Below, one piece after another: positions 5,362 through 9,432 of a stretch of DNA of 9,432 bases. Within the stretch, counting starts at the first letter, position 1. The number at the start of each line of letters is the position of its first letter. The DNA comes from Spirochaetaceae bacterium (lineage in GTDB: Bacteria > Spirochaetota > Spirochaetia > Treponematales > Breznakiellaceae), in the NCBI GenBank assembly GCA_031273985.1, contig JAISQV010000235.1:1-9432 (forward strand). Reading direction: 5' to 3'. A program made the position numbers and the translations under genes. Under the pieces are notes generated by a model. The model did no database searches, was not told the DNA's origin, and saw only the letters and a list, made by a program, of their open reading frames with translations.

Positions 5362-6837
5362 TCAGCCCGCCTGCTGCAGGACGACGCCCTCCTTCGAGTT
5401 GGCGCGGAGCTTTTTCAACTCAAACAGAATCATGCCCCCCGTAAGCAGCACGGCAAAACCGTCTGCCACGGGAGCGGCGGCCACAACCCCGTAGAGCCCA
5501 AAGAGGCGGCCAAAGATCAGCATACAGGGGATAAGCGCCAGAAACTGTCTCAGCATGGTCAGGAAAATGGAGATTTTAGGCCGTCCTGTTACGATGAACA
5601 TATTGGACGAGATAACCTGAAAGCCCGTCAGGGGCAGCAACAGTGTTTGTATGCGCATGGCCCGGGGGGCAAAGCTGAGCAGCGCCGCGCTGCCCTGGGG
5701 CGCAAAGATGCTCACCAGAAAGTTGGGCATACTTTGAATAACGATGAAGCCCGCGGCGCAGATCGCCGTTGCCGCCGTTACCGCGCCAAAGTAGGCGCGC
5801 ATTACCCGGCCGAATTTCTTTGCCCCGTAGTTGTAGCCCAGGATGGGCTGGGCTCCCTGGTTGATCCCGAAAACCGGCATCATGATCAGCATCATAATGG
5901 AACCGGCAATGTTGAGCCCCGACATGGCCACATCGCCGCCGTTGGGGATGCCCAGCCCCGCGGCGCCGTACCAGCCCATACTCTTGTTGTTGATAAGCTG
6001 CACGGCGCTCATGATAAACTGAAGGAGAAACTGGGCGGAGCCAAAGGCCATGATCTGCCCCGCCACCTTGAGGGAGGGCCGGAAGCGCCGGGGCTGCAGC
6101 CGGATCACCGCCCTGGGGCTCGTGGCAAAGTACATGATCCAGGCGGCGCTGGCCAACTGCGAAATGATCGTTGCCAGGGCCGCTCCCTCCACGCCCCACC
6201 GGAAGCCGAAAATAAAAATCGGGTCCAGAATCAAATTGGTTCCGGCGCCTATGAACTGCCCTACCATCGTAATCGTGGGGAAGCCCTGCGCCCTGGTACA
6301 GTGGGAAAAACCGAAGCCCAGCTGTACAAAAACGGAACCGTACAGAATGATGCGGTAGTAATTTTTGGCGTAACCGATCAGCCCGCTTCCTTCCTGGGCG
6401 CCCAGGAGGGATATAAAGAAGTCCAGAAAAACAAGCTGCACCACCATAAGTGCAGCGCCAAGAAACAGGGCTATGAAAAAACAGTGGTTCAGCGCGTTTT
6501 GCGCCTCCTCCCGCCGTCCCTGTCCCAGGCGTATGGAAATCATATTGGCCGCGCCGACGCCGAAAAGCATCGCAAAGGCCATACCAACGGTCATCAGGGG
6601 CATTACCAGCGAAAGCCCCCCCAAGGCCAGTTCATGAACCCCCCGGCCTACAAAAATACGGTCCACGACATTGTATAAGGCATTTACCAGCATACCGCTG
6701 ATAGCCGGAATCGAGAACCGGATGAGCAGCTTTCCTATACCCTCGGTACCCAGCCGGCTTGCCGCGTCCCCCTGGGGACGGGGCGGCGTTCCGGCGCTTT
6801 GAGGGTTCTGCTCCCTGCGTTGTTTTGTATCGAACAT
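5362..6837 (-). CDS. MATE-family efflux pump, MepA/NorM-like
   Basis: Inner-membrane antiporter of 491 residues from the ATG at 6837; an in-frame GTG at 6852 would add five residues. About 12 membrane helices are expected. Numbered from the ATG, an N-terminal hydrophilic stretch of about 35 residues, rich in Gln, Pro and Arg, precedes the first helix (LLIRFSIPAISGML). Such a tail is longer than usual for the family. Family marks are YNVVDRIFVGRGV, GLSLVMPLMTVGMAFAMLFG and, in the second lobe, GINQGAQPILGYNYGAKKFG, typical of the MepA-like branch. Only weak similarity to the neighbouring MATE is apparent by eye, so the pair looks like two different subfamilies rather than a recent duplication. 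Neither start has a clear Shine-Dalgarno sequence. Substrate unknown. Confidence 0.92.
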   Translation of the reverse strand: MFDTKQRREQNPQSAGTPPRPQGDAASRLGTEGIGKLLIRFSIPAISGMLVNALYNVVDRIFVGRGVHELALGGLSLVMPLMTVGMAFAMLFGVGAANMISIRLGQGRREEAQNALNHCFFIALFLGAALMVVQLVFLDFFISLLGAQEGSGLIGYAKNYYRIILYGSVFVQLGFGFSHCTRAQGFPTITMVGQFIGAGTNLILDPIFIFGFRWGVEGAALATIISQLASAAWIMYFATSPRAVIRLQPRRFRPSLKVAGQIMAFGSAQFLLQFIMSAVQLINNKSMGWYGAAGLGIPNGGDVAMSGLNIAGSIMMLIMMPVFGINQGAQPILGYNYGAKKFGRVMRAYFGAVTAATAICAAGFIVIQSMPNFLVSIFAPQGSAALLSFAPRAMRIQTLLLPLTGFQVISSNMFIVTGRPKISIFLTMLRQFLALIPCMLIFGRLFGLYGVVAAAPVADGFAVLLTGGMILFELKKLRANSKEGVVLQQAG

Positions 6838-6931
6838 GGGGCTATTTTGCACGTTTCAACATAAATGTAAAGAGGAAATGTGGAGGGCGTAAAGGACAGC
6901 GCGCTGGACTCTATTCTTCTCCTTAATTTTC

Positions 6932-6979
6932 CCTTTACGTTCCCTTTGGGCCATAGCGGGAAAGTGCGTCTTCGTGGTT
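6932..6979. repeat. Second copy of the intergenic repeat upstream of the MepA-like gene
   Basis: Positions 6932-6967 match 3711-3746 at 32 of 36 bases. The copy contains the hairpin ACGTTCCC (6937-6944) with GGGAAAGT (6958-6965), one mismatch and a 13-base loop. It ends with CTTCGTGGTT (6970-6979), a phrase also found almost unchanged at 7848-7857. It lies in the 220-base gap between the HAD gene stop (7058) and the MATE start (6837), where nothing coding is seen. Confidence 0.6.
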
Positions 6980-7057
6980 CCTATTTTTGGGGATTTGTAT
7001 TCAGTCTGGAATTGCGGGTCAAGTTTAGGGGCAGGCCGCGGGGTATGGGGCTCCCCG

Positions 7058-7741
7058 TCAGGGTATCAGCCCTATGGCCTCGTCCAGGCGGGTCAGCCTG
7101 CGCCAGACCAGGGCCAGCACCTCTTCCGGCGGTTCGACCATGTCCTTTATGAATACCGGCCGTATCCCCGCCGCGTGAAGCGCCCTGATACCGGCGGGGG
7201 AATCCTCAAAACCCAGGCAGTCTCCGGCGGAAAGGCCCAGCCTGTCCAGGGCCTTCAAAAAAATATCCGGCGCGGGCTTGCTCCGGCTTATCTCATCCCC
7301 GCAGATAATAACGGAAAAGCGGCCTCCCAGCCCGCCCTTCTCCAGCTTCCACTCGGCGGTGCTCCGCGCCGTGGACGTGGCTACCGCCGCCGGTATTCCC
7401 CGCTCCGCCAGATGATCCAAAAGCGGAATCAGCCCCGGTTTTTGCCCTATGCCGTTCCGCTCCGCCTCTTCCATGATGAAGCGCCGCATCACTTCCCGGA
7501 TCTTCTCGAAGGGAAAATCCGCTCCCAGGGCCTCCGTCATGATGGCCCGGTTGGAGGGCCCGTCTACGCCTATGGTCCTGACGGCTATGCCGGCGTCCGC
7601 GTCCAGCCCCAGTTCCCGGCAGGCGCGCACCCAGGCTTCCACGGCTGGCCTTTCCGTGTCGAGCATGAGGCCGTCCATGTCGAAGATAACCCCCGCCGGT
7701 CCGGAAAGGCCCCCTTCAGGAGTTTGCCGCGCCTTGCGCAT
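7058..7741 (-). CDS. HAD-superfamily hydrolase, beta-phosphoglucomutase-like (subfamily IA)
   Basis: Cytosolic Mg2+-dependent phosphatase or phosphomutase of 227 residues, a typical size. All four HAD motifs are present: motif I FDMDGLMLDTE with nucleophile Asp21 and acid/base Asp23; motif II VATST (Thr122/Ser123); motif III Lys155 in SKPAPDIF; motif IV Glu179-Asp180 in GFEDSPAG. Residues of about 30-100 form the helical cap of the beta-phosphoglucomutase/phosphatase type. The substrate is probably a sugar phosphate or related small molecule, not decidable here. The ATG at 7741 has TGAGG 4 bases upstream. The gene lies 170 bases downstream of the sigma factor on the same strand, separated by two hairpin repeats. 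No strong promoter of its own is evident, so it may be partly read through from the sigma gene. Confidence 0.9.
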   Translation of the reverse strand: MRKARQTPEGGLSGPAGVIFDMDGLMLDTERPAVEAWVRACRELGLDADAGIAVRTIGVDGPSNRAIMTEALGADFPFEKIREVMRRFIMEEAERNGIGQKPGLIPLLDHLAERGIPAAVATSTARSTAEWKLEKGGLGGRFSVIICGDEISRSKPAPDIFLKALDRLGLSAGDCLGFEDSPAGIRALHAAGIRPVFIKDMVEPPEEVLALVWRRLTRLDEAIGLIP

Positions 7742-7760
7742 AAAACCTCAGATTTTTTAA

Positions 7761-7792
7761 CTACTTTTCCGCTACGGGTTAAGGAAAAGTAG
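7761..7792. repeat. Intergenic hairpin upstream of the HAD gene
   Basis: Perfect 10-base arms CTACTTTTCC and GGAAAAGTAG around a 12-base loop containing CTACGGGTT. The ACTTTTCC/GGAAAAGT core spans 28 bases (7763-7790) and belongs to the same hairpin family as 3716-3744, 5289-5317 and 6937-6965. It lies 20 bases before the HAD start. On the plus strand a T5 run follows 3 bases after the stem, but no plus-strand gene ends here. Confidence 0.6.
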
Positions 7793-7827
7793 ACTTTTTG
7801 AGCGAAATCCCCGCTTTTGTCCGTGCC

Positions 7828-7850
7828 CTCCCCCGCGAAAGCGGGTTCTT
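7828..7850 (+). repeat. GNAA-loop hairpin repeat, copy A
   Basis: 23-base unit with stem CCCGC/GCGGG and loop GAAA, preceded by CTCC and followed by TTCTT. It matches the unit at 9199-9221 at 22 of 23 positions and the reverse-strand unit at 9243-9265 at 20 of 23. It lies 62 bases after the sigma gene stop. Read from the minus strand the loop is TTTC, so the GNRA-type loop exists only on the plus strand. The core contains GCGAAAGC, one of the unusually stable DNA mini-hairpin sequences. Confidence 0.6.
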
Positions 7851-7911
7851 CGTGGTTATAGTAACAATTTGTTCTTACGCATCGATTCGCATAGACGACA
7901 CAGACTCCGTA

Positions 7912-8805
7912 CTAGGCAACGTAGGCTTCCAAAACCTGCTTGCGGACGGGGTGCTGAAGCCGCTTCAGGGCCTTCTTCTCAATCTGCCGTATCCGCTCCT
8001 TGGTCAGATGGAAGCGCTCGCCTATCTCCTTGAGCGAAAGGGGCGCCACATTGCCCAGACCGTAGCGGAACCGGATAACCTCGGCCTCCTTGTAGTCCAG
8101 CGTTTCCAGCACCCGCTCAATATCGCCCTGGAGGGAATCGTCCATGGCCTCCTCCTCGGGCGCCCGGTAGCCCTCATCCTCGATAAAATCGCCCAGCAGG
8201 GAGGAATCCCGGTCCGTGTACACCGGGCTCTCCAGGGAGATGAGGTCCCGGCTGATATTGAGAATATCGCTCACATGATCCGCGTCCATGTCCAGAAGCC
8301 GGGCAATCTCCCTAATCTCCGACTCGGCGCCGTTGTGGTCCCGGCAGAGTTTGCGGGCCTTCTCGATCTGCACAAGCTCGTTGGCCCGGTTCAGGGGAAG
8401 CCGTATCATCCGGGACTTTTCACAGATAGCCTTGAGGATGGCCTGTCGTATCCACCAGACCGCGTAGGATATAAAATGGTAACCCTTGTCAACATCGTAG
8501 CGTTCCACCGCGTTGAGGAGCCCTATGTTCCCCTCACTGATCAGGTCCTCCAGGGGCAGGCCCTGGCCCTGATACTTTTTGGCCACATTCACCACAAAAC
8601 GGAGATTTGCGTTTACCAGGCGGTTCCGGGCCGCCTCGCTGCCCTGGGCCGCCGCACGGGCTGTGCTATCTTCCTCTTCCCTGGTCAGCAGGGGAACCTT
8701 ATTGATCTCTTTGAGGTACATGGAAAGCGTGTTTCCATCAAAATTGGCCGACGCCGCCGGGTAACGGGTCCTGCTTTTATGTACGGGCGTCTTGACTGTC
8801 GTCAT
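7912..8805 (-). CDS. RNA polymerase sigma factor, sigma-70 family (group 2, RpoS/SigA-like)
   Basis: Directs RNA polymerase to promoters; 297 residues, lacking region 1.1 and thus shorter than a housekeeping RpoD. Regions in order: 1.2 (about 25-60, NTLSMYLKEINKVPLLTREEE), 2 (about 66-135, with NLRFVVNVAKKY, LISEGNIGLLNAVERYD and the 2.4 helix YAVWWIRQAI), 3 (about 140-215) and 4 (about 230-290, with helix-turn-helix LSLKEIGERFHLTKERIRQIE). Region 4.2 keeps the TKERIRQIE residues that read the -35 box. In region 2.4 the position matching Thr440 of E. coli sigma-70 is Leu124, and Ala-Val replaces the usual Ala-Thr before WW, so -10 preference may differ. The ATG at 8805 has AAGGAG 5 bases upstream; the open frame continues further up but crosses the promoter. 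A sigma-54 promoter lies upstream. Calling it RpoS is tempting but not proven. Confidence 0.93.
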   Translation of the reverse strand: MTTVKTPVHKSRTRYPAASANFDGNTLSMYLKEINKVPLLTREEEDSTARAAAQGSEAARNRLVNANLRFVVNVAKKYQGQGLPLEDLISEGNIGLLNAVERYDVDKGYHFISYAVWWIRQAILKAICEKSRMIRLPLNRANELVQIEKARKLCRDHNGAESEIREIARLLDMDADHVSDILNISRDLISLESPVYTDRDSSLLGDFIEDEGYRAPEEEAMDDSLQGDIERVLETLDYKEAEVIRFRYGLGNVAPLSLKEIGERFHLTKERIRQIEKKALKRLQHPVRKQVLEAYVA

Positions 8806-8837
8806 GGTCTCTCCTTCAATTCCTTGTACTGGGGCCA

Positions 8838-8863
8838 TTTTCAAAACCCGTAGGCTTTGAAAA
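8838..8863 (-). promoter_or_regulatory. Hairpin at the 5' end of the sigma-factor message
   Basis: 8-base arms TTTTCAAA and TTTGAAAA around a 10-base loop, placed just inside the transcript predicted from the sigma-54 promoter (start near 8869). It ends about 22 bases before the ribosome binding site and does not cover it. It could protect the 5' end, be a target for a small RNA, or be an A/T-rich dyad bound as DNA. The loop contains CCTACGGGT, which echoes the CTACGGGTT loop at 7772-7780. Confidence 0.4.
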
Positions 8864-8880
8864 ACCTCACTAACTATAAA

Positions 8881-8896
8881 GCAATTAGCGTGCCAA
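8881..8896 (-). promoter_or_regulatory. Sigma-54 (-24/-12) promoter of the sigma-factor gene
   Basis: The minus strand reads TTGGCACGCTAATTGC. The invariant GG (8894-8893) and GC (8882-8881) are separated by exactly 10 bases, and the surrounding bases match the RpoN consensus TGGCACG-N4-TTGC in full. Transcription would start near 8869, about 64 bases before the sigma gene ATG. A/T-rich tracts immediately upstream (about 8905-8945) could supply the DNA bending that sigma-54 promoters need. The activator (an NtrC-type enhancer-binding protein) is not encoded in the window. Confidence 0.85.
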
Positions 8897-8935
8897 TACC
8901 CCGCCAAGACGAAGAAAAAACAATATTTTTTGCAT
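8885..8935 (-). CDS. Possible 16-residue leader peptide upstream of the sigma gene
   Basis: An ATG at 8935 preceded by GGAGG (complement 8943-8947) with a 7-base spacer opens a frame MQKILFFLRLGGVLAR, then TAA at 8887-8885. The ribosome site is among the strongest in the window. The peptide is basic and hydrophobic and resembles nothing I recognise. The ORF overlaps the sigma-54 promoter, so it would only be present on a longer transcript from the upstream sigma-70-type promoter. It may be chance in an A/T-rich stretch. Confidence 0.25.
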   Translation of the reverse strand: MQKILFFLRLGGVLAR

Positions 8936-8962
8936 ATTTTTTCCTCCGGGGCTTCATGAATC

Positions 8963-8990
8963 GTTATATTATAAGGCCGCAAGCTTACAA
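8963..8990 (-). promoter_or_regulatory. Possible distal sigma-70-type promoter for the sigma gene
   Basis: Minus-strand -35 TTGTAA (8990-8985), a 16-base spacer, and -10 TATAAC (8968-8963, 5 of 6). A perfect TATAAT also occurs at 8973-8968 but lacks a -35 at normal distance. Transcripts would start near 8956 and carry the 16-codon ORF and about 150 bases of leader before the sigma gene. Confidence 0.4.
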
Positions 8991-9198
8991 TTCCGGCGCG
9001 GGCAGGGCCTCCGGGCCGCTGTTTGCAATGAAACGGTTCTTCTTTCCCGTGAAATACGCCGCCCCCGGCACGTTTCGCCCCAAAAATGCCCCGGCCCCGC
9101 CGTTTCAGGCCCCGCCCTGTATCCAAATGATACAACGGCCCCTGGGGAGCCCGTTTTTGCGGCAAATTGACCCAGGGCGGAAGAAGGATGCAGGAGGG

Positions 9199-9221
9199 CT
9201 CCCCCGCGTAAGCGGGTTCTT
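9199..9221 (+). repeat. GNAA-loop hairpin repeat, copy B
   Basis: Same 23-base unit as copy A, with loop GTAA in place of GAAA; stem CCCGC/GCGGG, CTCC before and TTCTT after. Its 3' half GCGGGTTCTT is inverted at 9232-9241 (AAGAACCCGC) after a 10-base spacer, so it is paired tail-to-tail with the nested copy at 9232-9279, in the style of paired REP sequences. Confidence 0.6.
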
Positions 9222-9231
9222 GAGCCCCCTG

Positions 9232-9279
9232 AAGAACCCGCTAAGAACTCGCTTGCGCGAGGGAGGGTTCGCGGGGGAG
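9232..9279 (-). repeat. GNAA-loop hairpin repeat, copy D interrupted by copy C
   Basis: On the minus strand the first 12 bases (CTCCCCCGCGAA) and the last 11 (AGCGGGTTCTT) together make one exact unit identical to copy A. Between them, inside the loop, sits a 25-base insert: CC followed by a complete second unit (9265-9243) with stem CTCGC/GCGAG and loop GCAA. The inner unit differs from copy A at three positions: the loop N and both members of one stem pair. Confidence 0.6.
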
Positions 9280-9432
9280 AGCCTCCTCGGGCCTACGGCC
9301 CTGCGGGGTCTTCCGCTACCCCCAATGCGGGGGAGCACGAAGGGCAGCCGCAGGCTGTCTACCGAGAAATTTGGCCTGCTCCGGCGCACATAAATTCCCC
9401 ATGTACCCATAAGTACCCTCCGCCTTTAGGCG

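Larger units (their letters stand above)
8991..9432. other. Non-coding, hairpin-rich G/C-rich region
   Basis: No convincing gene is seen on either strand. Open frames here lack ribosome sites and consist of Arg/Pro/Gly-rich filler. Besides the GNAA-loop repeats, small inverted repeats are TGTATC-CAAAT-GATACA (9118-9134), GGGCC-TAC-GGCCC (9289-9301), CCCCC-AATGC-GGGGG (9319-9333), CAGCC-GCA-GGCTG (9345-9357) and CGCC-TTTA-GGCG at the very end (9421-9432). A truncated unit beginning CTCCCCCGC lies on the minus strand at 9335-9327. Confidence 0.6.

Noticed and set aside
5332..6678. Long plus-strand open frame of 448 codons
   Set aside because: It lies antisense over the MepA-like gene, is rich in His, Gln, Gly and Arg without any domain, and has no promoter or ribosome site. 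Codon bias toward G/C keeps the opposite strand open.
7828..7850. Rho-independent terminator of the sigma gene
   Set aside because: The stem is only 5 bp, no U-run follows on the minus strand, and identical units occur where no gene ends; a dispersed repeat explains it better.
8806..9165. N-terminal extension of the sigma factor to a start at 9165
   Set aside because: It would read through the sigma-54 promoter and G/C-rich repeats. The sequence is not sigma-like, and the ATG at 8805 has an ideal ribosome site.
9199..9333. CRISPR array
   Set aside because: Repeats are short, in mixed orientation and nested, without regular spacers or cas genes.
8857..9410. Open frames on both strands in the right-hand region
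   Set aside because: They run over hairpin repeats, lack ribosome sites and give Arg/Pro/Gly-rich filler with no recognisable domain.

Overview
The window reads as bacterial chromosome with a G/C-rich third codon position. Gene content and style suggest a spirochaete of the Treponema group, possibly a gut-associated one: a stand-alone URO-D-type methyltransferase, a treponeme-like glucose-6-phosphate isomerase, ArgR, two MATE exporters and a short sigma-70-family factor. This placement is inference (roughly 60 percent), because there is no rRNA or other decisive marker. No tRNA, rRNA, CRISPR array, integrase or transposase gene was seen.

Layout from left to right. At 1-1001 (minus strand, running off the left edge) lies a URO-D superfamily protein, with a strong sigma-70-type promoter and a hairpin-rich leader at 1002-1172. 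Glucose-6-phosphate isomerase (pgi, 1287-2870, minus) follows argR (2999-3472, minus) in the same direction. argR has an 11-bp-arm palindrome on top of its promoter, which looks like an autoregulatory ARG box. The 3473-3879 gap also holds a small inverted-repeat element. Two convergent MATE-family exporters occupy 3880-5274 (plus) and 5362-6837 (minus). A HAD/beta-phosphoglucomutase-like phosphatase is at 7058-7741 (minus), and a 297-residue sigma-70-family factor at 7912-8805 (minus). The last 500 bases hold no convincing gene but carry a dense cluster of G/C-rich hairpin repeats.

The most notable observations are four. (1) The sigma-70-family gene is preceded by a textbook sigma-54 (-24/-12) promoter, TTGGCACGCTAATTGC, with exact GG-N10-GC spacing. 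This suggests an RpoN-to-sigma cascade like the RpoN-RpoS pathway of Borrelia. A second, sigma-70-type promoter and a 16-codon ORF lie further upstream. (2) A REP-like repeat forms a 5-bp stem capped by a GNAA loop. Its three intact copies differ only at the loop N and at one compensated base pair. (3) One of these copies sits inside the loop of another, which suggests insertion of one repeat unit into another. (4) A second hairpin family, with arms ACTTTCCC and GGGAAAGT and a near-constant 28-29-base span, recurs in all four intergenic gaps between argR and the sigma gene.

Functionally the genes are a mix of central carbon metabolism (pgi, possibly the HAD phosphatase), amino-acid regulation (argR), C1 or methyl transfer (URO-D family), export (two MATEs) and global regulation (sigma factor). 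Apart from possible argR-pgi and sigma-HAD read-through they do not form one operon.
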